From assembly GCA_029938515.1 (NCBI GenBank), contig JAOZUU010000190.1, forward strand, positions 1-5,875: a stretch of DNA of 5,875 nucleotides. Reading direction: 5' to 3'. Below are positions 1-5,853 of the stretch, one piece after another. The position numbers and the translations under genes are program-made. The notes beneath the pieces were generated by a model that was given only the letters and a program-made list of their open reading frames with translations, did not search any database and was not told where the DNA came from. Position 1 is the first letter of the stretch. Each line of letters begins with the position of its first letter. Origin of the DNA: Desulfobacterales bacterium. GTDB lineage: Bacteria; Desulfobacterota; Desulfobacteria; Desulfobacterales; QNYZ01.

Positions 1-30
1 GGACTGCGCAAGTGGACCTTGGTCGCAGCC

Positions 31-52
31 TGATCATCACAAGGAATGATCA
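31..52. repeat. Inverted repeat, 7-bp perfect arms
   Basis: TGATCAT (31-37) and ATGATCA (46-52) are perfect reverse complements around an 8-nt loop. The right arm is shared with a second small inverted repeat, ATGAT (46-50) with ATCAT (55-59). It lies directly at the TGA that would end a possible convergent reading frame, so it may be part of a shared transcription end or a protein-binding site. No U-run follows on either strand, so terminator function is not shown. Confidence 0.45.
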
Positions 53-88
53 AAATCATACACACAGAGCTTTCGTTCCTGTTTGTCT

Positions 89-119
89 AACTATAGTTTG
101 CATATAATAAACTTTAGTT
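89..119. repeat. AT-rich inverted repeat, 11-bp arms with one mismatch
   Basis: AACTATAGTTT (89-99) pairs with AAACTTTAGTT (109-119) except at one central position, around a 9-nt loop. The left arm contains the perfect 10-nt palindrome AACTATAGTT (89-98), and the right arm lies in a second inverted repeat, TAAACT-TT-AGTTTA (108-121). Nested symmetrical AT-rich sites like this resemble operators or weak hairpin terminators. The position, 86-116 nt beyond the stop of the last hydrolase gene, fits either the end of the operon or control of a neighbour outside the window. Confidence 0.4.
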
Positions 120-204
120 TACCATCAAACACTTTTTTTTGGATGTATACCAACCTTTTCTGTAGTCGCACCTGTTGTTCTCTCGATCACAAGTGCAACC
201 AATT

Positions 205-1689
205 TCATTCGGAACCGCGAAGCGCCATGAACTGCAGCACACGCTGCTCCAAATAATCGTAAAACGGATTCCAGTGCAGCCTGAGAAGACTTGCCGGGTT
301 GACGCGCAACACACCCTTTTCGCCCCTGAGAACCACATTCCCGATTTGAATGCCGGGACTCTTTCCGGCATCGCCGCCGCCGTACAAAGGATCATCGGGG
401 GCAAAAGGCAAAGCCACATGCGATAGCGAGTAAACCTCCGCCGGCCACGTAAGAGAAAGCGGGAAGACGGTTTTCTCGCTGCTTTCAGTATATCTTTGAT
501 AGACAGCAACCTTCCGGCTGGATGCGCTTTCGTTGGATACTATGGCAAGACGATAGGAGAGTATCGGCTTGTCAAGCAGCGCAGCGATCACATCGCGGGG
601 GCCGGTATCCACAAGCGGTTCGTTGGCCGCCAATCGGTTGATGTCGAACAGCACCAATTCGTGATCGCCCTGGGGCAACCGATCGAACAGCCCCTCGATA
701 AGCGCCGGCGCCCGGACGGTTGCGTCCACCACGGACTGGAAGGCCATAATTGGCGGCAGCTGTGACAATACGCCGGATTTCGTGTTTCGGGTGATTTGAT
801 TCTGGATCTCAGTGGTCAGACGATATGCCTGATTACCGGCATTCACCGCGAATGAATTATACTTGAACGGGTCGTATTCGGGCAGTACCGAGTTCCACGC
901 CAGCTTGGGCAGGCCCAGCAGCCTGCCGATCCTGCCCTGCCAGATGGCAAGGGCCGCGACTTTGGCAACACCGATCTCCGGTGAGATTAGCACTACGCCG
1001 CTGGCCCGTGGAAGGGCTGTGTTTTCGAGCGCTGAAAGGATGTACTGCACGGCGAGGGCGCCGCCGTTGGAGTAGCCCACAATGTACAGGGGGCGATCTC
1101 CAAGCGCTTCCCTCAAATGGTGCATGGCAAGATTTACAGCTGCGGCCATATCCTCCCATTTGACGTTCACAAGGCCCGATGGCACGGTACCATGGCCAGG
1201 TATTCGCAACCCCAGCACATGGGCGCCCGATACAGAAAGCCGCTTGCCCAAGTGCCGCAAACTGTAAGGCGAATCCGACATGCCATGCAGTAAGAGAACG
1301 CCTGCAACGGTCTGAGCCCCGGTCAACTCAAAACTGCGGTTCCAGTTGGTCGGCCATCGGGCAGGATCTGAAAGGCTGCCGCGGTTATAACGATTGATCA
1401 GGTGTCTTTCTTCAGGACGAGTATCGGCATAAACCTTCTCGTCGAGCTGTGCGAACAGGCTATCCTCAAGGTCCAGATAGTCTTCGAAGCTTTTTAGTTG
1501 CGAGTCCACCGTAAATTCTTCATCAAGCGCTTCGGTATGCCACCCATAAAGATCAGGCTGGCTGTTCATGAAAATGACGGCGACGACGAAGAGGGTAATT
1601 ACAACCCCCGCGAACATGGTGGCAATGATTCGTCCCAGGCGTTTTATCACTTTGAAAATAACAAAATTTTTATCTCCGGATGTTTTCAT
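205..1689 (-). CDS. Membrane-anchored alpha/beta hydrolase (lysophospholipase/esterase-like)
   Basis: Predicted serine hydrolase of 494 residues, held in the inner membrane by one N-terminal helix (about residues 20-41) after a basic cytoplasmic tail, so the catalytic domain should face the periplasm. The fold begins near residue 128 with the oxyanion-hole strand VLLLHGMSDSPYS. The nucleophile motif GYSNG places the serine at 207, and Asp322 (QSVVDATV) and His424 (SLSHVALPF) are good candidates for the other triad members. Residues 42-125 form an N-terminal extension of unknown role. The family includes lysophospholipases, monoacylglycerol lipases and esterases; the substrate is unknown. The ATG is preceded by GAGAAGG at 1700-1706, about 10 nt upstream. 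The gene starts 30 nt after the stop of the lipoprotein hydrolase, so the two are probably cotranscribed. The fold and triad are well supported; the specific function is not. Confidence 0.88.
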   Translation of the reverse strand: MKTSGDKNFVIFKVIKRLGRIIATMFAGVVITLFVVAVIFMNSQPDLYGWHTEALDEEFTVDSQLKSFEDYLDLEDSLFAQLDEKVYADTRPEERHLINRYNRGSLSDPARWPTNWNRSFELTGAQTVAGVLLLHGMSDSPYSLRHLGKRLSVSGAHVLGLRIPGHGTVPSGLVNVKWEDMAAAVNLAMHHLREALGDRPLYIVGYSNGGALAVQYILSALENTALPRASGVVLISPEIGVAKVAALAIWQGRIGRLLGLPKLAWNSVLPEYDPFKYNSFAVNAGNQAYRLTTEIQNQITRNTKSGVLSQLPPIMAFQSVVDATVRAPALIEGLFDRLPQGDHELVLFDINRLAANEPLVDTGPRDVIAALLDKPILSYRLAIVSNESASSRKVAVYQRYTESSEKTVFPLSLTWPAEVYSLSHVALPFAPDDPLYGGGDAGKSPGIQIGNVVLRGEKGVLRVNPASLLRLHWNPFYDYLEQRVLQFMALRGSE

Positions 1690-1719
1690 TATCGGGTTAC
1701 CTTCTCAATAAGGAAAAGT

Positions 1720-3120
1720 CTATTTTTTCCGGTCCAGTAAAGACGATTTTAACTTCTCGAGATAATCCGGGGGAAAATACCAGACGCCACGATCGAGATA
1801 GCCTTTATATTTTGCGAGGCCTCTTCGTTCCGGCTGAAATCCCAGATTCAAGGTGGTAATGACATCGGTGCTGACCCATGGGTTTTCATACCAGGCGCCG
1901 TGTGAAAACTCGAATCCCGGTATTTTGTTGATCTCGAGGTTGATAATGGTGAATCGGCCACTGTTGATGGTTTGAGTGAGACCTTCATTTTGAGCGTCCG
2001 TCAAGTCGAAGTTGGCGGCATCCTGCGGCGGTCTTCCCGCCCGGAGCTCTCCGTCGGTGATTTTGGCGAAGCCGAGCACAGGATCCTTCTTGTCGATCGT
2101 CAAAGTTACTCCTTCAAACATGTGGATATAACTGGGAACGTTATCAACAAACTCATACAGATCCTCATCCGAGGATGTAAAGTATAGCTCACCGAAGCGA
2201 TAGGGTTCCCTTACGGGTTCTGCGCCTGTATCCATATATTCCCTGCCCATCCTGCCTAATGCATCACCAGTCAGTCTCCCACCCGCACTGTAGGCAATGA
2301 TATTGATACGTTTCGCATTACAGTGTTTTTCCAGCAACTTAAGCAGACGAATGAAATCCGGTGCGGTCTCTTTTGTATTTTTTACATCTGTGGTATATTT
2401 AAGAATGTTTTCAGCCGACGGCCATGAAAAAACAAGTACGATCGCCCGCGATCCGGTAAAATAATGGTATTGACCACCCTGTGCGGCTGCGCGATAAAAA
2501 CTGCTGTTAGCGCCATGGACGTATATTGTCAGCGTTTTAAATGGACTTTCGGCTATTGCGTTATTTAGTTTGTCCAGAAAATTCTGCGTGTCTTCGGGAA
2601 TCTGTTCCAGGGATTCCGAATTATTTAGCCTGCCGACTTCCATGGTCCGGATTAGTGAAATCTCAAATTCATCTTTTCGCTCTGCAGTTGTTGATTCAGC
2701 GTGGATCTCTTCCCAGGTAACTTCATCAGATCCGATCTGGAGGGTCGCCTCACCAAATCGCAGGGTATGATCAAAGCTTTTTGTATAGTCCGGTCCAGAA
2801 GGACCTTGAGCTGGAATACGATTGGTGGCATAAAAAACCGATATCTTGTTGCTCTTTTCAAGGTTCGGGTTGTGGGCAAAGATGTCGAATTTTTCATCTC
2901 TCAAGACCTCAGGGGTTGGCATGAGCGTTACACCATGCCCACAACCCATCAAAAACAATACAAACATCAGGAACAAGCTATTAAAAGCAGTCCTATATAG
3001 AGATGAGGGTTTGCCGCCTATGGGGCCGGTGGGCTTGGAGTCCGCCGTACCGAGACCCGGCACCAACAAACCGGCGACCATAAACATGTGTGGTTTTGTC
3101 ACTATTTGTTTTAGTTTCAT
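1720..3120 (-). CDS. DUF900-like alpha/beta hydrolase lipoprotein with a double leader
   Basis: Predicted envelope serine hydrolase of 466 residues from the ATG at 3118-3120 (468 from the ATG at 3124-3126; numbering here uses 468). I prefer the inner ATG because AGGAGA lies 6 nt before it but directly abuts the outer one. Family marks are VFYATNR (97-103), the strand TIYVHGANSSF (200-210), FSWPSA (233-238) and the nucleophile motif AYSAGG with Ser280. Asp348 (KKDPVLG) and His409 (FSHGAW) are plausible triad partners. The first glycine of the usual GxSxG is alanine here. The lipobox LMGC puts the lipidated cysteine at 62, followed by Gly, which suits outer-membrane sorting. Sixty residues is very long for a lipoprotein signal: residues 3-30 look like a separate signal peptide (basic start, then MFMVAGLLVPGLGTADS). 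The GC content appears lower than in cls. Substrate unknown. It is followed at 30 nt by a second, unrelated hydrolase. Confidence 0.85.
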   Translation of the reverse strand: MKLKQIVTKPHMFMVAGLLVPGLGTADSKPTGPIGGKPSSLYRTAFNSLFLMFVLFLMGCGHGVTLMPTPEVLRDEKFDIFAHNPNLEKSNKISVFYATNRIPAQGPSGPDYTKSFDHTLRFGEATLQIGSDEVTWEEIHAESTTAERKDEFEISLIRTMEVGRLNNSESLEQIPEDTQNFLDKLNNAIAESPFKTLTIYVHGANSSFYRAAAQGGQYHYFTGSRAIVLVFSWPSAENILKYTTDVKNTKETAPDFIRLLKLLEKHCNAKRINIIAYSAGGRLTGDALGRMGREYMDTGAEPVREPYRFGELYFTSSDEDLYEFVDNVPSYIHMFEGVTLTIDKKDPVLGFAKITDGELRAGRPPQDAANFDLTDAQNEGLTQTINSGRFTIINLEINKIPGFEFSHGAWYENPWVSTDVITTLNLGFQPERRGLAKYKGYLDRGVWYFPPDYLEKLKSSLLDRKK

Positions 3121-3126
3121 GCTCAT

Positions 3127-3132
3127 TCTCCT
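3127..3132 (-). promoter_or_regulatory. Ribosome binding site deciding the lipoprotein start
   Basis: The minus strand reads AGGAGA here, followed by ATGAGCATG. The first ATG (3124-3126) directly abuts the site, while the second (3118-3120) lies 6 nt away, which is normal spacing. The second ATG is therefore the likelier start. The site lies only a few bases after the stop of the gene remnant at 3135-3137. Confidence 0.6.
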
Positions 3133-3134
3133 AT

Positions 3135-3251
3135 TTATTGTTGGCCAGAGGGGCGGGTCGTTCCGGCCGCCTCGTCCAGGTTCTTCTTCATGCGCGCATC
3201 AAGCTTGAACGGCTTGCCATTCTCAATGCCAAGGGAGATTGATTCAAGCTT
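3135..3251 (-). pseudogene. Probable remnant of a DUF1254/DUF1214-type gene
   Basis: A 38-codon open stretch between two in-frame stops, with no usable start and no ribosome binding site of its own. It reads KLESISLGIENGKPFKL, then DARMKKNLDEAAG, then TTRPSGQQ and TAA. The part from LGIENGKPF to DEAA closely resembles, from memory, a conserved segment of DUF1254-domain proteins (typically LGIEKGKPF, PDAR, KKIL and EEAA), which lies inside those proteins rather than at an end. The final eight or nine codons do not fit and may come from the join. It sits just after the end of cls and 14 nt before the lipoprotein start, as a gene in the same operon would. I infer a deletion scar. Family assignment is from recalled motifs, not from a search; a chance open frame is possible but the run of matching residues argues against it. 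Confidence 0.5.
3201..3251. repeat. Long inverted repeat with inner stem between cls and the lipoprotein gene
   Basis: AAGCTTGAA (3201-3209) and TTCAAGCTT (3243-3251) are perfect 9-bp arms. Inside them CTTGCCAT (3213-3220) pairs with ATGCCAAG (3226-3233) with one mismatch around a 5-nt loop, so the segment can fold into a two-part hairpin. No U-run follows on the minus strand; on the plus strand a short TTTT overlaps and follows the arm. It may attenuate or stabilise the transcript between cls and the next gene. It exactly covers the 5' half of the gene remnant, so the outer arms may equally reflect the recombination that made the scar. Confidence 0.5.
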
Positions 3252-3281
3252 TTAACAATACGGTAAATATGCTTATTTCCT

Positions 3282-4745
3282 TCAAAGAAGGGGGCTGGCC
3301 AGGCGAAGTGTGTTTTCGAGAAATCGCTCATGGAACCACCGGGTCCGCCAGATCGCCGGATCGAGTCGGTCGGCGTCGTCCAGGTAGGTCTGTTGCAGCG
3401 CACGCAGTTCCACTGCAAACTCAGGCTCGTAGACAAACAGGGCGACCTCGTAGTTGATCCACAGACTGCGCATGTCCAGATTCACCGTGCCGAACATGGA
3501 CATCGTACCATCGACAGTGATGGACTTGGTATGCAACAAGCCACTCCGGTAGAGAAAGATGTCCACCCCCATTTCCAATAGCTCATCGTAGTAAGAGCGG
3601 CTCGCATAACGCGTGAGAAAAGAGTCCACCTTCTCCGGAACAATTAACTTCACATTGACGCCCCGTCCCGCCGCTCCGCGTAGCGCATAGATCATCGATT
3701 CGTCCGGTGCCAGATACGGAGTTGTCAGGACCAATTCGTTTTCGGCGGCGTTGATTAACGATAGCAGCATCTGGAGCAGGCAGTCGCTGGTTTCACCAGG
3801 ACCCGACGGGATCACCTGGATGTCCGCAGGTCCTTTGGGTTTTACAAGATGAAGGCCCGAACTCTCTATGAGATTACGGATCGGTTCTTTAGATTCGAGG
3901 GTCCAGTCACCGATCATGGTGGCGGCCAGCGGGGCCACGACCGCCCCTTGAAGCCGAACCATCGCATCGACCCACTCACCGACTCCCGCCTCCTGTTTGA
4001 AAAAGCCCGGATCCACCAGATTCATACTTCCCGTCCATGCCACCTTGCCGTCGATGACGACAATCTTGCGGTGCAGGCGCAGGTCGGTGCGGCCAACGAA
4101 GGTGCGTAAAACACCCACCGGCAGGGCGGGCCGCACTTCAACACCCGCATCGCGCAGTTGCTGCGGTTGTGATCCCTTCCACCATGAAACGGCACCGATT
4201 GCATCCACCAGCAGGCGGCAGGCGACCCCCCGCTTGGCGGCCCGCATCAGGGCGGCAAGAACGTCGTCTGCTGTCCCGCCTTCATTCCAGATGTAAAATT
4301 CCATCAGTACGCTGGCCTTGGCGCCATCAACGTCCAGGGCCATCGCTTGCAGTATTTCCTGGGTATCGGAGAAAAGCTCGAAGCTGCTGCCTCTGACGGT
4401 GGCGGCGCCGGCAGACTTGCGCCCCAGACGGTCCATGCCGTGCGCCGGCGGCGGGTGACGCGACCAGTCCACCTCCGTGAGATCCTCCCAGGTACTCGCT
4501 TCTGAAAGCTTGTGGTAGTCAGTGCGAACGGCACCGATGCCCTGTTTGCGCCGGTGACCGATCCGGCGCTCCCCGATCAAAAAATAGATCAAAGGGCCGC
4601 CAAAGGGGAATATCGCTACCAGAAAAAGCCACGCAAACGCTACCCCCGGCTGCGGCCGCCGCATGATTACACGAACGGCGATTACAACCACGATCAGTAC
4701 ATGTAAAAATAATACAAGTGTAGACGGGTGTGTGAAAAAACTCAT
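3282..4745 (-). CDS. cls: Cardiolipin synthase, ClsA type (two PLD domains)
   Basis: Inner-membrane enzyme that joins two phosphatidylglycerol molecules into cardiolipin and glycerol. The product is 487 residues from the ATG at 4743-4745, close to the usual length of ClsA. Two N-terminal membrane helices (about 10-27 and 35-57) form the PLD nuclease N-terminal region, with the family-typical FPFGGPLIYFLIGERR. Two phospholipase D motifs follow: LHRKIVVID (His225, Lys227, Asp232) with GSMNLVD after it, and LHTKSITVD (His405, Lys407, Asp412) with GTVNLDMRS after it. Both are intact, so the enzyme should be active. A GTG three codons upstream (4752-4754) is in frame, but it lies inside the ribosome binding sequence GAGAGGTG, so I reject it. 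The gene follows corA by 92 nt and is the most GC-rich gene of the window. Other PLD-superfamily transferases are less likely given the N-terminal helices and length. Confidence 0.95.
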   Translation of the reverse strand: MSFFTHPSTLVLFLHVLIVVVIAVRVIMRRPQPGVAFAWLFLVAIFPFGGPLIYFLIGERRIGHRRKQGIGAVRTDYHKLSEASTWEDLTEVDWSRHPPPAHGMDRLGRKSAGAATVRGSSFELFSDTQEILQAMALDVDGAKASVLMEFYIWNEGGTADDVLAALMRAAKRGVACRLLVDAIGAVSWWKGSQPQQLRDAGVEVRPALPVGVLRTFVGRTDLRLHRKIVVIDGKVAWTGSMNLVDPGFFKQEAGVGEWVDAMVRLQGAVVAPLAATMIGDWTLESKEPIRNLIESSGLHLVKPKGPADIQVIPSGPGETSDCLLQMLLSLINAAENELVLTTPYLAPDESMIYALRGAAGRGVNVKLIVPEKVDSFLTRYASRSYYDELLEMGVDIFLYRSGLLHTKSITVDGTMSMFGTVNLDMRSLWINYEVALFVYEPEFAVELRALQQTYLDDADRLDPAIWRTRWFHERFLENTLRLASPLL

Positions 4746-4779
4746 CGGTTTCACCTCTCTTTGATTGTTATCGGTTTCA
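4744..4779. repeat. 10-bp direct repeat flanking the cls ribosome binding site
   Basis: ATCGGTTTCA occurs at 4744-4753 and again at 4770-4779, a period of 26 nt. On the minus strand each copy reads TGAAACCGAT. The downstream copy runs into the cls ATG; the upstream copy supplies the ATG of a nine-codon mini-frame (4751-4780, MKPITIKER then TGA) that ends 5 nt before the cls start. It could be a small duplication or a leader frame coupled to cls, but the mini-frame has no clear ribosome binding site. The rest of the 4746-4837 gap shows no convincing promoter or terminator. Confidence 0.4.
4752..4759 (-). promoter_or_regulatory. cls: Ribosome binding site deciding the cls start
   Basis: The minus strand reads GAGAGGTG here, 6 nt before the ATG at 4743-4745. 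The alternative GTG start at 4752-4754 is part of this sequence and would have no spacing to it, which favours the 487-residue product. Confidence 0.65.
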
Positions 4780-4837
4780 TATGTTTTTGATATTCATTTT
4801 ATGGAGGTATTTTCCTAAGAATTTGGCCCATGGATTC

Positions 4838-5803
4838 TTAATCGAGCCAACCCCTTGTCTTGAAAAAAAGAAACATACCACCTGCGATAAGCACCATGGA
4901 GATCAGTACCAGCGGATAGCCGAAGCTAAAATGCAACTCAGGCATTTTATCAAAGTTCATGCCATAAATTCCGGCGATAAATGTGAGCGGCATGAAAATA
5001 GCCGACAGAATCGTTAGTATTCCCAAACGCCAGTTGGTTTTTTCCTGCTGGTTCATCTCAAATCGTAAACGGATGTCAACAAGGATCTTTTCAAGCCGGT
5101 CCACATTCTGATTCGCAGCGCTTGCATTACTTGGGGCAACCTGGAATTGTCTTGTGAGTGCCTTCAGATCAAGGAATGGTCTGTTCAGCCCACTCATCAA
5201 TTCAAAACAACGGGCCTGTCCGCTGACAACGGTATCGAGGGTGCGAAGGAATCGTTTCTGATCCAATATCTCGTCGGCAGTGACACTTTCCGGGTCGTCA
5301 TCCATACGTTCATCAAGATTTAATATGGCTTTTTTCAGGGTCTCAGATATTCTGAGGCTCATGGTTGACTCGGACAGCGACAGCAGACAAAGCAACGCAG
5401 AGGTGGTTGGCTGTATGAGGGGGACTTCGGTAGTTAACTCTTTGATAACGTCATCGAGTCCTCCAATGGGGCCGTGATGCAGGGTGACAAGCAGGTTTTG
5501 CATACAGAGAAAGGACAGGTGGGCGATTTCCGACGTCACGTCTCCCGAGTAAACAGGAAATTCGAAGAATACTGCATCAGACAGCGGGATGAACCGTGCT
5601 GTATGTCCGGCCGAGTGGAAACACTGAATGAAAAAAGCAGGCAAATTAAGTTTGTCCAGCCATGCCGCGAGTTCATCAGTTTCATACGCCCGGATATCAA
5701 CCCAGTAGCTGCCTTTGCCCTGCTGCCAGGATTCAAGAAACTCTTTAGATTGAACCAGTGCCTTGGTAGAATTGTCGGTGATGCGATAACAATTGAGAAC
5801 CAT
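4838..5803 (-). CDS. corA: CorA-family magnesium/divalent metal transporter
   Basis: Inner-membrane channel-type transporter for Mg2+ (often also Co2+ or Ni2+), which in the known family works as a pentamer with a large cytoplasmic funnel. The 321-residue product matches the normal CorA length. The N-terminal soluble domain (1-255) ends in a long, charged helix (about 233-257) leading into the first membrane helix (258-280). The signature YGMN lies at 280-283 and is followed by the loop FDKMPEL, then the second membrane helix (about 295-315) and a short basic tail. GMN with MPEL points to CorA proper rather than ZntB, which usually has GIN. The N-terminal part is not closely recognisable, as is common in this family, so ion preference is open. 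The ATG follows AGAGGGA (5814-5820) at about 10 nt. The reading frame stays open upstream to the window edge, but no ATG, GTG or TTG occurs there. Confidence 0.92.
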   Translation of the reverse strand: MVLNCYRITDNSTKALVQSKEFLESWQQGKGSYWVDIRAYETDELAAWLDKLNLPAFFIQCFHSAGHTARFIPLSDAVFFEFPVYSGDVTSEIAHLSFLCMQNLLVTLHHGPIGGLDDVIKELTTEVPLIQPTTSALLCLLSLSESTMSLRISETLKKAILNLDERMDDDPESVTADEILDQKRFLRTLDTVVSGQARCFELMSGLNRPFLDLKALTRQFQVAPSNASAANQNVDRLEKILVDIRLRFEMNQQEKTNWRLGILTILSAIFMPLTFIAGIYGMNFDKMPELHFSFGYPLVLISMVLIAGGMFLFFKTRGWLD

Positions 5804-5830
5804 AATAATTCCATCCCTCTGTTCAAGTAA

Positions 5831-5843
5831 GCCGCTTCGCGGC
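5831..5843. repeat. Short GC-rich hairpin upstream of corA
   Basis: GCCGC (5831-5835) and GCGGC (5839-5843) form a perfect 5-bp stem around a 3-nt loop, 28-40 nt before the corA ATG and just upstream of its ribosome binding site. It could be a small structural element of the corA leader. No U-run follows on the minus strand, so it is not an obvious terminator, and a stem this short could be chance. Confidence 0.3.
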
Positions 5844-5853
5844 AGAAAGACAC

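Larger units (their letters stand above)
1..204. other. Non-coding stretch downstream of the last hydrolase
   Basis: No convincing gene lies here. The stretch is AT-rich in its middle and holds several short inverted repeats (listed separately). On the minus strand nothing resembles a classic GC-rich hairpin followed by a U-run: the A-run near 131-138 would be transcribed as A on that strand. On the plus strand, bases 1-30 read openly as GLRKWTLVAA followed by TGA at 31-33. This could be the tail of a convergent gene entering from the left, but ten codons are too few to support a call. Confidence 0.5.

Noticed and set aside
1..33. Possible tail of a plus-strand gene, GLRKWTLVAA then TGA
   Set aside because: Only ten codons are visible and all short frames have a fair chance of staying open that long; kept as a remark, not a gene.
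123..146. Run of eight or more T on the plus strand as a terminator
   Set aside because: No stable hairpin precedes it on the plus strand, and on the minus strand, where the genes lie, it would be transcribed as A.
114..509. 131-codon open frame on the minus strand overlapping the end of the last hydrolase
   Set aside because: It lies largely within the well-supported hydrolase in another frame, is rich in Cys, Arg and Trp without recognisable motifs, and has no clear ribosome binding site.
3141..3180. GC-rich inverted repeat GGCGG (3152-3156) with CCGCC (3167-3171)
   Set aside because: Five-base arms in a GC-rich stretch are easily chance, and no U-run follows.
3188..3436. 82-codon minus-strand frame crossing the end of cls and the remnant
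   Set aside because: Most of it is a shadow of cls, and the protein-like signal after cls lies in a different frame. Its IYRIVKSL segment just before the remnant could be part of the lost gene after a frameshift, but this is too short to claim.
4752..4754. GTG as the start of cls, giving 490 residues
   Set aside because: The codon is part of the ribosome binding sequence; the ATG at 4743-4745 has normal spacing and gives a typical N-terminus.
5474..5830. 118-codon plus-strand frame antisense to corA
   Set aside because: It is antisense to a gene with clear family motifs and shows no recognisable domain.
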